Assembly (NCBI RefSeq): GCF_007667275.1
Contig: NZ_VDQT01000002.1
Coordinates: forward strand, 868,001-932,000
Length of the DNA stretch: 64,000 nucleotides
Source of the DNA: Stenotrophomonas rhizophila
GTDB taxonomy: Bacteria; Pseudomonadota; Gammaproteobacteria; Xanthomonadales; Xanthomonadaceae
Direction of reading: 5' to 3'
This document shows positions 36,001-44,711 of this stretch, piece after piece. Numbering within the stretch: the first letter of the stretch is position 1; each line of letters starts with the position of its first letter. The position numbers and the translations under genes were made by a program. The notes below the pieces were generated by a model that searched no databases, was not told the DNA's origin, and was given only the letters and a program-made list of their open reading frames with translations.

Positions 36001-36902
36001 CCCAGCAGGGCGTCGGCAGGCTCGTCGCCGCGAACGCGTCCCGAGCCCAGCTCGGCACCGGTAAGCGGGTCGGAATCAGGATCGGAGGCGGTGCGCACCG
36101 CCAGCGCGTCCAGCGCATCCTCCTGGGCTTCGGTCAGGCCATCAACGGTGGCTTCGCCGTCGCCGCCGTCCAGCGCGTACTGCTCTTCGCGCGACGAGAT
36201 CACGGTCCACTGCTCGCCGCTGTTCCACGGCCCTTCCACGTCCCCATCGCCCTGCGACATGTCCATGTACACATCGGTGAACTCCGGATCGCCCGGCAGC
36301 TTGCCCGGCGGGAAGTTCGGCTCAATGGCATACAGCGCCTTCTCGAACGACTTCTGGTGCGCGATCTCGCGGGTCATCAGGAAGCGCAGCGCGTCCTTGA
36401 TGCCGGGGTCGTCGGTGACATTGATCAGACGCTCGTAGACGATCTTCGCGCGCGATTCGGCCGCGATGTTGGAGCGCAGGTCCGCGGTCGGGTCGCCGAT
36501 CGAATCGATGTAGGCCGCGCTCCACGGCACTCCACTGGAGTTGACCAGCGCCGGCCCGCCGCCATACAGGATGGACTGGGTGTGGCTGGTGCTGTTCTGG
36601 GTCAGCCCGCGCATCTCGATCGCTTCGATCATGCCTTCAGAGAGCTCGCCCTTGACGCCCTTGTTGAGCATCGCAATCACCGAGCCGATGATCTCCAGAT
36701 GGCTCAGTTCTTCCGTGGCCACATCCAGCAGCAGGTCCTTGCGACCGGCGTCTTCCTCGGCCAGGGCCTGGGTGAAGTAGCGCATGGCGGCGGCGAGTTC
36801 GCCCTGCGGGCCACCGAACTGCTCGAGCAGCAGCGCGGCAAGCGCGGGGTCGGGGCGTTCGACGTGCACGGTGTACATGAGGCGCTTGTTATGCATGAAC
36901 AT
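35997..36902 (-). CDS. Manganese (non-haem) catalase
   Basis: 301-residue ferritin-like di-manganese catalase that converts hydrogen peroxide to water and oxygen in the cytosol. The four-helix bundle with LDVATEELSHLEIIG (Glu/His ligands) and MTREIAHQKSFEKAL (second Glu/His set), the GLTQNS loop and PNFPPGKLPGDPEFTD are characteristic, followed by an acidic C-terminal tail. Start ATG 36902 has AGGAG ten bases upstream; the longer frame adds 37 untypical residues. First gene of a coupled operon with the glycan-enzyme fusion and galE (TTGA and ATGA overlaps), a grouping that suggests a stress-induced unit. Confidence 0.93.
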   Translation of the reverse strand: MFMHNKRLMYTVHVERPDPALAALLLEQFGGPQGELAAAMRYFTQALAEEDAGRKDLLLDVATEELSHLEIIGSVIAMLNKGVKGELSEGMIEAIEMRGLTQNSTSHTQSILYGGGPALVNSSGVPWSAAYIDSIGDPTADLRSNIAAESRAKIVYERLINVTDDPGIKDALRFLMTREIAHQKSFEKALYAIEPNFPPGKLPGDPEFTDVYMDMSQGDGDVEGPWNSGEQWTVISSREEQYALDGGDGEATVDGLTEAQEDALDALAVRTASDPDSDPLTGAELGSGRVRGDEPADALLG

Positions 36903-37359
36903 GGGGCGTAACTCCTGGATGGCAGGGGCGTGTGCCGCTGCGTGGGTGGGCGGGTCGGATATCGACCACACCTGCCGGCCCGGTAGTGGGCGTCGTTCGG
37001 CGATCTGATGCATTCGACGCTACGCGGCGGCCCGTGAGGGTGGGCAGCGGATGAAGTGAGGGTAGAGAGACAAGCTGCCTATACAGGTGCGCTGCGCGCT
37101 GAAGTGTTCAGATCCGCGCTTCTGCTATCGAGCGGAGGTAGTGGCGCCCGATCGGCAGGGCAAGAGAGGGGCTATCAGGTTGTTTGCCGTGTCCAGCCAA
37201 CCGTCTCCGCGCAGTTGTCGTTATTCGACGCCTGGGAGATGCCGCAACTGTCAATGTTCCTAACTGTGCACTGGGAGCAGTAAGGATCAGAAAACCCTGA
37301 TCGACAGGCTTCGACCAAGCCGTTCACCCTGTCTTGAACGTCACCACAGAGGAGCAGGC
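36903..37359. other. 457-bp intergenic region between the divergent catalase and dioxygenase genes
   Basis: This holds the presumed promoters of the catalase operon and the dioxygenase gene. Open frames here have no recognisable features. No SMAG copy is present, which is unusual for a gap of this size in the window, and composition becomes visibly AT-richer toward 37359. Confidence 0.5.
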
Positions 37360-38133
37360 ATGCCGGAGCGCGCGTTGGAAGAACAGGGCTACCTTCACTA
37401 TGTTGCCAAGGCCAGGGACGTCTGCTCGGCGCAGGCGTTTTCGCTACTGCGACGGGAGTTCAGCCTTCTGGAAAGGGACGAGTATTCGCCCCAAAGTACA
37501 AATCGCTTCAGGAGGTACGCGAATGGCATCATCCTCCCTTGGCTTGACCAACGCACCGTCAACTGGCTTCCACCCGTAGTGGATAGCGCCGGCGTGAGGC
37601 GAGCCGGCTACGGTCAAGGCAGGTTCAATCCTGATCACGCTGGGATGCGGAATTTTCATGCGTTGAGCGATGAGGTGAAGGCATCCCCTGCGCTGCTGGA
37701 ATTGATCCGGGAGGACTTCGCGCTCACGTTCTGGCCGAACGGCGGCCACCAGTTTCCCATTTACGTGGGCGTTCATTTCATCAAGTTGACCTCGCCTGGG
37801 CCGGACAGGCCGGGAGTGAGCTCTCCCGACTGTTTTCACCAGGACGGAGAACCCTTTACATTTGCGCACCTGATTTTTCGCTCGCCGAATTCCGACGGGG
37901 GAGTCAATTTCATTGGTCACCCCTGCCTTCGCGATGTTTCGATTGAGAAAGCGCCATCGAGCTCGATCAAGGCCCAGTTCACGTTAGCTGAGCCGTTTGA
38001 TAGTTTCGCGGTCCATGATCCCAAGGTGACGCACTATGTCAGCCCAATCTTCAAGTCGAAGGGCGTTCCCGGCACGGAGTGCGAGCGCTGCATAATCCTG
38101 ATCGATTTCTGCCCCACTGTGCAGCAGATATGA
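37360..38133 (+). CDS. 2-oxoglutarate/Fe(II) dioxygenase, amino-acid hydroxylase type (2OG-Fe_Oxy_2/BsmA-like)
   Basis: 257-residue cytosolic double-stranded-beta-helix dioxygenase. The iron triad reads His160-x-Asp162 (CFHQDGEPFT) and His225 (THYVSPIF); the GGVNFIG strand fits the fold. The sequence resembles the PF10014 group that includes L-isoleucine 4-hydroxylase, whose members hydroxylate free amino acids. GAGGAG is well placed before ATG 37360. The gene overlaps the downstream LysO-like exporter by 4 bp (ATGA), so the two are a functional pair. Codon use is AT-richer than in flanking core genes, suggesting acquisition. The amino-acid substrate is unknown. Confidence 0.82.
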   Translation: MPERALEEQGYLHYVAKARDVCSAQAFSLLRREFSLLERDEYSPQSTNRFRRYANGIILPWLDQRTVNWLPPVVDSAGVRRAGYGQGRFNPDHAGMRNFHALSDEVKASPALLELIREDFALTFWPNGGHQFPIYVGVHFIKLTSPGPDRPGVSSPDCFHQDGEPFTFAHLIFRSPNSDGGVNFIGHPCLRDVSIEKAPSSSIKAQFTLAEPFDSFAVHDPKVTHYVSPIFKSKGVPGTECERCIILIDFCPTVQQI

Positions 38134-39068
38134 GCATGGATGCGGCGCTATCTCTGCTTCCGATACTCGGGGCCGTTACTATTGGCTGGGTGCTCGCTCG
38201 TTCTCTCTTCCCCTCAACGCTGGCCAATTCACTAATCCGGTTGATCGGCCCCATGGTGGGGCTTCTTCTGTTCTTGATGGGGATGGAGTTCGCGGGAGCG
38301 TTGGCATCCTTGGAGGCGATAGGGTATGTGCTGCGTGTTTCGTCTTTACTTGTCCTGACAACCACCGCATTTCCATGCCTGTTGCTTACCGCCCTTGCCG
38401 TGTGGGAGCGACCCGCACGGTTCAGCACAGCTGACGATAAGGTTTCCTTCAATTTTGGAGGTCTGCGCGCTCCATTCTGGCAGTGCGCCAAGGCGCTTGG
38501 AATGGTTTGCCTCGGTATCGCGGCCAGTATCGGGCCACCCCAGCTGGGAGTGCATGTGGACACCCCGTGGCTACCGTCCAGCGGCGCCGTGCTGGTTGGG
38601 CTCATGGTATTGATCGGGCTTGATCTTGCAAACGTAAAGCTGCGGCGTGAAGTGCTGTCCTGGAGGATGCTCTGGGTGCCGGTAGCCGTAGTCGTTGGCT
38701 CTTCCGTCGGTGGCATCGTTGTGCACCTGGCTACCGGTGAAGACCTTCGCGTGCTTTTGGCTCTTTCGTCCGGTTTTGGCTGGTTCACCCTTTCCAGTGC
38801 GCTGGTGGGATCGCTGTCGAGCGAGCTCCACGGCGCCACGGCTTTACTGGTGGATCTCGGTCGTGAACTGATCGCCATCGTCCTTCTCTACTTGTCAGGT
38901 CGGAACAACCCGAACGTGGGAATCGCCGCAGCGGGCGCCACCGCCATGGATTCGACCCTTCCGATCGTGCGGCAGGCATGTCATCGCGAGGCTGTGCCGG
39001 TTGCGCTGATCAGTGGATTCTTTCTGACACTGGCCGCTCCCTTTCTGATCACGTCGTTCCTGGCCTGA
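38130..39068 (+). CDS. LysO-family (DUF340) amino-acid exporter
   Basis: 312-residue inner-membrane protein with about eight or nine hydrophobic helices. The C-terminal half carries the LysO/YbjE hallmark blocks [29 protein letters not shown] and [15 protein letters not shown], including the charged Asp/Arg-Glu within membrane segments. The E. coli homologue exports lysine and its toxic analogue thialysine. ATG 38130 overlaps the dioxygenase stop, implying the exported compound may be the hydroxylated amino acid. AT-rich codon use matches its partner and contrasts with rimK downstream. Confidence 0.85.
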   Translation: MSMDAALSLLPILGAVTIGWVLARSLFPSTLANSLIRLIGPMVGLLLFLMGMEFAGALASLEAIGYVLRVSSLLVLTTTAFPCLLLTALAVWERPARFSTADDKVSFNFGGLRAPFWQCAKALGMVCLGIAASIGPPQLGVHVDTPWLPSSGAVLVGLMVLIGLDLANVKLRREVLSWRMLWVPVAVVVGSSVGGIVVHLATGEDLRVLLALSSGFGWFTLSSALVGSLSSELHGATALLVDLGRELIAIVLLYLSGRNNPNVGIAAAGATAMDSTLPIVRQACHREAVPVALISGFFLTLAAPFLITSFLA

Positions 39069-39405
39069 CCAACCATGTCGAGGTGAGAGGCCGCTGGACC
39101 CCGCTGAAGCTTTCTGTGCGGGCATGGAGGCCCGGCACCAAGAAAATCGCGACGGCTCGAAGCCCGTCCGGCGCTGCGTTGTACTTCATGAGGTTCCCAC
39201 ATGGTCCCCACAGGAGTTTGGCAAGTCTCACCCTGGTCAGAGGGCCGCGACCCGCGCCAGTGGTACCAGTACCCTGCCTGGGCCCACGCCCGCCTCGCTG
39301 GAGGTGTTTTTGTCGCGTGGTAGCGTCAGGGCAGGTCGCCCAGGCTGTCTATTGGCGTTCACTGCACCGCGCTATGCTGCGCGCTTCCCCCCTCCAAACA
39401 ACCCG
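39069..39405. other. 337-bp intergenic region before rimK
   Basis: No gene with supportable features and no SMAG repeat. Short frames on both strands lack domains or ribosome-binding sites. It marks the right edge of the AT-richer insert and holds the presumed rimK promoter. Confidence 0.5.
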
Positions 39406-40311
39406 ATGAAACTGGCCATCCTTTCCCGCAACAGCAAGCTGTACTCCACGCGGCGGTTGGTGGACGCGGCGCGTTCGCGGGGGCACACCGTGCGCGTGCT
39501 GGACCCGCTGCGCTGCTACATGCGCATCGCCGCCAATGGTTTCACCCTGCACTACAAGGGCCGGCCCATCACCGGGGTGGACGCGGTGATTCCACGCATC
39601 GGTGCTTCGGTCACCCGCTATGGCACCGCCGTGCTGCGCCAGTTCGAGATGATGGGGGCGGTTACGGCAAATCCGTCCGACGCGATCCTGCGCGCCCGCG
39701 ACAAACTGCGCGCGCACCAGATCCTGGCCTCCAAGGGCATCGACATGCCGGTAACGGTGTTTGGCGACAACCCCGACGACACCGTGGACCTGCTGTCCAT
39801 GCTCGGCCCGCCGCCGCACGTGGTGAAGCTCAATGAAGGCACGCAGGGCAGGGGGGTGATCCTGACCGAGAAGGCCAGCGCCTCGCGCGGCATCGTCGAA
39901 GCCCTGCGGGGTCTGTATGCCAATTTCCTGATGCAGGAATTCATCGGCGAAGCGCAGGGCGCGGACCTGCGCTGCCTGGTGGTGGGTGACCAGGTGGTGG
40001 CGGCGATGCAGCGCCAGGCGCCGGACGGCGACTTCCGTTCCAACCTGCACGCCGGCGGCAGCGCCCGCGCGGCCAAGGCCAGCCGGGCTGAGCAGCAGGT
40101 CGCCGTGCGCTCGGCACGCGCGCTGGGGCTGGGTATCGCCGGGGTCGACCTGATCCGCTCCAGCCGTGGGCCGCTGGTGCTGGAAGTGAACTCCACGCCC
40201 GGCCTGGAAGGTATCGAGGGCATCAGCCAGGACGATCTGGCGGGGAAGATCATCGAACATGTCGCAGCCCAAGTGGCTGCGGTAAAAAAGCCTGTAAAAT
40301 CAAAGAAGTGA
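39406..40311 (+). CDS. rimK: Ribosomal protein S6--L-glutamate ligase
   Basis: 301-residue ATP-grasp ligase that adds glutamate residues to the C-terminus of ribosomal protein S6. [20 protein letters not shown] is the typical start, followed by [20 protein letters not shown], the ATP-grasp lysine loop [34 protein letters not shown] and the Mg-binding [16 protein letters not shown] 39406 was chosen on this alignment. A terminator lies about 120 bp beyond the stop. A protease or modulator partner (RimB/RimA) is not nearby. Confidence 0.96.
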   Translation: MKLAILSRNSKLYSTRRLVDAARSRGHTVRVLDPLRCYMRIAANGFTLHYKGRPITGVDAVIPRIGASVTRYGTAVLRQFEMMGAVTANPSDAILRARDKLRAHQILASKGIDMPVTVFGDNPDDTVDLLSMLGPPPHVVKLNEGTQGRGVILTEKASASRGIVEALRGLYANFLMQEFIGEAQGADLRCLVVGDQVVAAMQRQAPDGDFRSNLHAGGSARAAKASRAEQQVAVRSARALGLGIAGVDLIRSSRGPLVLEVNSTPGLEGIEGISQDDLAGKIIEHVAAQVAAVKKPVKSKK

Positions 40312-40428
40312 AAATTAACGGGTCGGTGCGAGCGGGTTTTAACACCTGTTTAATCGCCGCCCGCGTAGGCTTCAACGAACCGCAGCTCTGCCCTCCTCAG
40401 CAGATAACGGTAATCGGGAATGACTTCA

Positions 40429-40461
40429 GGCCCAGGCGGGATCCGTCTGGGCCTTTTTCTT
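40429..40461 (+). terminator. Intrinsic terminator downstream of rimK
   Basis: GGCCCAG...CTGGGCC stem with an inner AGGCGGGATCCGTCT loop, followed by TTTTTCTT. It separates rimK from the secreted hypothetical gene. The 118 bases between the rimK stop and this hairpin include an AT-rich start (GTGAAAATTAACGG) and could be a long 3' UTR or a small RNA. Confidence 0.8.
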
Positions 40462-40538
40462 CGGCAGCCGAAGGTCCCTTGTTCCCGCCCGGCCAGACTC
40501 GTACAGTTCAGGTTCGTTCATGGAGGATGGAGCTACAC

Positions 40539-41009
40539 ATGGTTCGTTACACCCCGATTCTGCTGGCCCTGCTCGCGATGGGCACTGCCAACGCCAAGCC
40601 CAAGGACCTGCCCGTGAGCATGACCGGCGATGCGCCGGTAGCGGCCCAGATCCAGAAAGTGGAAGCCGCCCTCGTCAGCGAGGACTACAGTGAGATTTCC
40701 CTGGAAGACAAGAGCCGCGTGCAGCAGGCACTGGGCCGGATCAAGCTGAAGATGGACGGACACACCCTGGTCAGCGATCTCAGCCCGCAGGATCGAACGG
40801 CCGTGTTCAACGATCAGGAAACGATCAACACCGTGCTCAACCGCGCGCGGGAAGACAGCCGCATGGTGTGCCGCCGCGAGCGCAGCACCGGCAGCAACAT
40901 GGCCCAGAGCGTCTGCATGACCGTCGCCCAGCGCCGCAAGGCGCAGGAAGACGGCCGCGCGGCGATGAGGAACCAGCAGAACTTCAACAATTTCCAACCG
41001 GGTAGTTGA
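40539..41009 (+). CDS. Secreted hypothetical protein
   Basis: 156 residues with a short signal peptide (LLALLAMGTANA, cleavage about residue 19). The mature protein is hydrophilic with helix-rich stretches (DRTAVFNDQETINTVLNRARED) and two Cys (CRRE and SVCMTVAQRRK) that could form a disulfide. It ends in an Asn/Gln-rich tail. It resembles a conserved periplasmic protein of xanthomonads but no family name can be given. ATG 40539 has GGAG six bases upstream; ATG 40527 is an in-frame alternative. The two-component system follows 99 bp downstream. Confidence 0.65.
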   Translation: MVRYTPILLALLAMGTANAKPKDLPVSMTGDAPVAAQIQKVEAALVSEDYSEISLEDKSRVQQALGRIKLKMDGHTLVSDLSPQDRTAVFNDQETINTVLNRAREDSRMVCRRERSTGSNMAQSVCMTVAQRRKAQEDGRAAMRNQQNFNNFQPGS

Positions 41010-41108
41010 TGTTGACGCCGCCAAGGCGCACGTCGATGTCTACTATCAAGAATCGAGCCTGTATCGCTGAGCAGCGGCCGGGCCATCTCTCATGCAATAG
41101 AGGTCACA

Positions 41109-41786
41109 GTGCGAATTCTTGTAATTGAAGACAACAGCGACATCGCCGCCAACCTTGGCGACTACCTCGAAGACCGCGGACACACCGTCGACTTCGCCGC
41201 CGACGGTGTGACTGGCCTGCACCTGGCGGTCGTGCATGAGTTCGACGCGATCGTGCTGGATCTCAATCTGCCGGGCATGGACGGCATCGAAGTCTGCCGC
41301 AAGCTTCGCAACGAAGCGCGCAAGCAGACCCCGGTGCTGATGCTGACCGCACGCGATTCGCTGGACAACAAGCTGGCCGGCTTCGATTCCGGTGCCGACG
41401 ACTACCTGATCAAGCCGTTCGCGCTGCAGGAAGTGGAAGTGCGCCTGAACGCCCTGTCGCGTCGCGGCAAGGGCGTGCAGACCCGGGTGCTGGAGACCGG
41501 CGACCTGGAATACAACCTGGACACCCTGGAGGTTCGCCGCCAGGGCAAGCTGCTGCAGCTCAACCCGACCGCGCTGAAGATCCTGCAGGCGCTGATGGAA
41601 GCCGCGCCGGCCGTGGTCACCCGCCAGGAGCTGGAAACCCGCGTGTGGGGCGAAGAACTGCCTGATTCCGATTCGCTGCGCGTGCACATCCACGGCCTGC
41701 GCGCCGTGGTCGACAAGCCGTTCGAGGTGCCGTTGATCCAGACCCGCCATGGCATCGGATATCGCATCGCCGCGCCGGAAGTCTGA
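41109..41786 (+). CDS. OmpR/PhoB-family response regulator
   Basis: 225-residue two-component regulator. The receiver domain (1-115) has the acidic pair in IEDNSD, phospho-acceptor Asp51 (IVLDLNLPGMDG), Thr80 and Lys102 (YLIKPF). The winged-helix DNA-binding domain (about 128-222) ends TRHGIGYRIA. GTG start at 41109 begins the family sequence MRILVIEDNSD directly. The sensor kinase gene starts 5 bp after its stop. The pair resembles ColR/ColS-type systems reported in Xanthomonas, but that assignment is tentative and no symbol is given. Confidence 0.92.
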   Translation: MRILVIEDNSDIAANLGDYLEDRGHTVDFAADGVTGLHLAVVHEFDAIVLDLNLPGMDGIEVCRKLRNEARKQTPVLMLTARDSLDNKLAGFDSGADDYLIKPFALQEVEVRLNALSRRGKGVQTRVLETGDLEYNLDTLEVRRQGKLLQLNPTALKILQALMEAAPAVVTRQELETRVWGEELPDSDSLRVHIHGLRAVVDKPFEVPLIQTRHGIGYRIAAPEV

Positions 41787-41790
41787 TCCG

Positions 41791-43113
41791 GTGAGCGACA
41801 GGGGAAGCCGCCGCCGCGCGCCTTACCGGCGCCGGTTGCGCAGCCGCATCATCGTTTCGTTCGTGCTGTTGGGCTTCTGCCTGACCACGCTGTTCGCGTT
41901 CGCCACGAACTGGACGCGCGCGCGCGTGGAGAACCAGCTCGTCGAAGATGTGATGAACCGCAACATCGACGAATACGCGCGGCGGTTCCAGCTGGACCCG
42001 TCGCGCAGCCCCGACCTGCCCGTGCAGCAGATCCGGGCGTTCGTATATCCCGCCGACAAATTCGACCGGGTCCGCGAGGAGCGCCCCGAATGGGCCGCGT
42101 TCTCCAATGGCAACTACAACGTCAGCGGGATGGACGAGGAGAACAACCCCTTCTCCTACAAGTTGGCGGTGCGCAAAACCCCCGAGGCGTGGTTCTTCCT
42201 CGCCTACGACATGACCGAAAGCCTGCGTGGCGAAGGCCAGTTGAACCGCGCGCTGTTCTTCTCGGTACTGGTGTTCAGTGCGCTGTCGCTGGTGCTGGGC
42301 TGGTGGTCGGCGTCGAAGGTGATGAAGCCTGTTTCGGACCTGGCCGCGCGCCTGCGTGCGTATCGCGGCGGCACCAGCGATCCGGAGCCACTGGCGCCAC
42401 GGTTTCCGGACGACGAAGTGGGGCAGCTGGCACAGGCCCTGGATGACTATTCCGCGCGCCTGACCGAAGTGGTCCAGCGCGACCGTGAGTTCAATGGCGA
42501 CGTCAGCCACGAGCTCCGCACACCTCTGGCGGTAATCCGTGGCGCCACCGAGCTGCTGCTGACCCGTCCCGACCTGGACCCGAAGGTGCTGCAGCGCCTG
42601 CAGCGCATCCAGCGCGCCGAACAGCAGTGCACCGACCTGATCGGCTCGCTGCTGCTGCTGTCGCGCAATGAGCGCGGGCAGGGCAGCAGCAACGTGGCCC
42701 GCGTGGCCGAACAGCTGCTGGATTCGCACCGCGCCCAGCTCGGTGGCAAGCCGCTGGAGCTGATCCTGGAAGGCGACCGCGAGCTGGTCATCGACGCGCC
42801 CGAATCGGCCCTGTCGGTGGCCCTGGGCAACTTGATCGGCAACGCCGTGAAGTATTCGCAGGAAGGCTCGGTGCGGGTGGTGGTCACCGGCAACCGGGTG
42901 GAAGTGATCGACAGCGGCCCCGGCCTGAGCGCCGAAGACGCGGCCAAGCTGTTCCAGCGAGGTTACCGCGGCACCCATGCCGGCCACTCGCAGGGCGGCG
43001 GCATCGGTCTGTCTATTGTCAGCCGCCTGTGCGACCTGTACGGCTGGCAGGTACATGTACGCCCAGGCGAGCAACGCGGCGTAATAGCCACCCTGACGTT
43101 CTCCCCAGCGTAG
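41791..43113 (+). CDS. Sensor histidine kinase, partner of the preceding regulator
   Basis: 440-residue inner-membrane kinase. TM1 (about 20-38), a periplasmic sensor loop of about 115 residues with acidic DEENN patches, TM2 (about 154-172), a short linker/HAMP-like region, then HisKA with phospho-acceptor His240 (GDVSHELRTPLAV) and the catalytic HATPase domain (NLIGNAVKYS, VIDSGPGLSAEDA, GGGIGLSIV). Start GTG 41791, 5 bp from the regulator stop. The TAG stop is the GTAG head of a SMAG copy. The acidic periplasmic loop would suit metal or cationic-peptide sensing, but that is speculation. Confidence 0.9.
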   Translation: MSDRGSRRRAPYRRRLRSRIIVSFVLLGFCLTTLFAFATNWTRARVENQLVEDVMNRNIDEYARRFQLDPSRSPDLPVQQIRAFVYPADKFDRVREERPEWAAFSNGNYNVSGMDEENNPFSYKLAVRKTPEAWFFLAYDMTESLRGEGQLNRALFFSVLVFSALSLVLGWWSASKVMKPVSDLAARLRAYRGGTSDPEPLAPRFPDDEVGQLAQALDDYSARLTEVVQRDREFNGDVSHELRTPLAVIRGATELLLTRPDLDPKVLQRLQRIQRAEQQCTDLIGSLLLLSRNERGQGSSNVARVAEQLLDSHRAQLGGKPLELILEGDRELVIDAPESALSVALGNLIGNAVKYSQEGSVRVVVTGNRVEVIDSGPGLSAEDAAKLFQRGYRGTHAGHSQGGGIGLSIVSRLCDLYGWQVHVRPGEQRGVIATLTFSPA

Positions 43114-43225
43114 AGCCACGCCCTGCGTGGCTGCTCTTCGCAGCCCACCATCCCATCGGTAGAGCCACGCCTTGCGTGGCTGCTCTTCGCCGCGCAACCC
43201 GCAGCCACGCAGGGCGTGGCTCTAC
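43110..43225. repeat. Three SMAG copies; both ends supply stop codons
   Basis: Two direct GTAGAGCCACGC(C/T)(C/T)TGCGTGGCT copies (43110, 43159) and one inverted copy ending GGCTCTAC (43225). The outermost GTAG/CTAC provide the TAG stops of the convergent histidine-kinase and coaE genes. Confidence 0.9.
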
Positions 43226-43830
43226 GACGCCAGCTGCCGATAAGCCCGGTCCAACCGCTCCACCTCGGCATGCAGCTGCTCCGGGTGCCCATCATTGACC
43301 ACCACATCATCGGCCAGCGCCAGGCGTTCCTCGCGGCTGGCCTGTGCGGCAATCATCCGATCGGCAAGATCAGCGGTCGTCCCGTCACGCTGCATCAGCC
43401 GCGCATGCTGCACGGCCACCGGCGCATCCACCACCAGGATCCGGTCCAGCCACGGGTAGCGTTGGCGGCCACCGGCCTCGGTCAGCAACGGAATGGCCGC
43501 AATGGCGTACGGGCTGGCCGCCTCTTCGCAGGTGCGCCGCAGCAGCTCGCGGATGGCAGGGTGGGTAATGGCTTCCAGCGCCTGCCGCTCCAGGGCGGAG
43601 GCGAAAATGCGCTCGCGCAGCCTGGCACGGTCCAGCTGGCCATCGGCCAGCAGGATTCCCGAGCCAAAGTACTCCACGATCCGGTCCAGGCCGTCGCTGC
43701 CGGGCGCCACCACCGCGCGGGCGGCAACGTCGGCATCAGCCACCACGACGCCCAACGCCTCGAAGCGGCGGCTGACTTCGCTTTTGCCGGCGGCCACACC
43801 GCCGGTCAACCCCACCACGAATTGGCTCAT
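43222..43830 (-). CDS. coaE: Dephospho-CoA kinase
   Basis: 202-residue P-loop kinase for the last step of coenzyme A synthesis (phosphorylation of dephospho-CoA on the 3'-OH). Walker A GLTGGVAAGKS at the N-terminus, IPLLTEAGG, and VVDAPVAVQHARLMQRDG with the lid arginines are present. It is 10 bp from pilD in the usual pilBCD-coaE order. The C-terminal TAG is supplied by a SMAG repeat. Confidence 0.95.
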   Translation of the reverse strand: MSQFVVGLTGGVAAGKSEVSRRFEALGVVVADADVAARAVVAPGSDGLDRIVEYFGSGILLADGQLDRARLRERIFASALERQALEAITHPAIRELLRRTCEEAASPYAIAAIPLLTEAGGRQRYPWLDRILVVDAPVAVQHARLMQRDGTTADLADRMIAAQASREERLALADDVVVNDGHPEQLHAEVERLDRAYRQLAS

Positions 43831-43840
43831 CGCCGTGCCC

Positions 43841-44704
43841 TCAGCGCAGGCCGGACATTCTCATGTACGCGTCGATCAGCGGCTCGCCCCACATGAACAC
43901 GATCCAGCCGGCAATGGCCAGATAGGGCCCGAACGGGATCGGCGTGGCATGGTCGCGGCCGCGCGAATACAGCCAGATCGAGCCCAGGATCGCGCCGATC
44001 ACCGACGACAGCAGGATGATCGGCAGGATGCCCTTCAACCCGCACCAGGCGCCCAGCGCGGCCAGCAGCTTGAAATCGCCGTGGCCCATGCCTTCCTTGC
44101 CGGTGATCTGCTTGAACAGCCACCACACCGACCAGAGCGACAGGTACCCGGCGATGGCGCCCAGCAAGGCCGGCTTGGCCGGCATGTACAGGTTGTCAAT
44201 ACTGCCTATCAGCCCCAGCCACATCAGGGGCAGGGTGAGCTGGTCGGGCAGCAGCTGGGTGCGCAGGTCGATCCCGGACAGGGCGACCAGGAAGCAGCTC
44301 AGCACGATGGCGCCAAAGCCCTGCCAGCCGAAGCCGAACTGCCAGACGCTGGCCACCACCAGCAGCCCGGTAATCAGTTCCACCAGCGGGTACTGGATCG
44401 AGATCGGTGCGTGGCAATGGCGACACTTGCCGCGCAACACCAGCCAGCTGAACAGCGGGATGTTCTCGTACCAGGACAGCTTGTGCTTGCAGTGCGGGCA
44501 GTGCGACGGCTCGACCACGACCCCGGGCGGGGGTGGCTCGTAGATGTCCGGCAGCTCCAGCACCTCGCGGGCGTCGCGCTTCCACTGCCATTCCAGCCTC
44601 TTGGGGAGGCGCAGGATGACGACGTTGAGGAAGCTGCCGATCAACAGCCCCAGTGCGGCCGCGGCGGGATAGCCGAGGCCGGGATGCTGGTCTAGAAATG
44701 CCAT
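43841..44704 (-). CDS. pilD: Prepilin leader peptidase/N-methyltransferase
   Basis: 287-residue inner-membrane aspartyl protease that removes type IV prepilin leaders and methylates the new N-terminal Phe. It also serves type II secretion pseudopilins. The N-terminal domain has a four-cysteine zinc motif (CPHCKHK and CRHCHAP), and the catalytic Asp pair lies in [13 protein letters not shown] and [10 protein letters not shown] (GxGD motif). About eight membrane helices. Same strand as pilC (7 bp) and coaE. Confidence 0.96.
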   Translation of the reverse strand: MAFLDQHPGLGYPAAAALGLLIGSFLNVVILRLPKRLEWQWKRDAREVLELPDIYEPPPPGVVVEPSHCPHCKHKLSWYENIPLFSWLVLRGKCRHCHAPISIQYPLVELITGLLVVASVWQFGFGWQGFGAIVLSCFLVALSGIDLRTQLLPDQLTLPLMWLGLIGSIDNLYMPAKPALLGAIAGYLSLWSVWWLFKQITGKEGMGHGDFKLLAALGAWCGLKGILPIILLSSVIGAILGSIWLYSRGRDHATPIPFGPYLAIAGWIVFMWGEPLIDAYMRMSGLR

Positions 44705-44711
44705 GGTGTCC

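Noticed and set aside
37056..37283. 75-codon open frame before the dioxygenase gene
   Set aside because: No ribosome-binding site, no recognisable features and composition like non-coding DNA.
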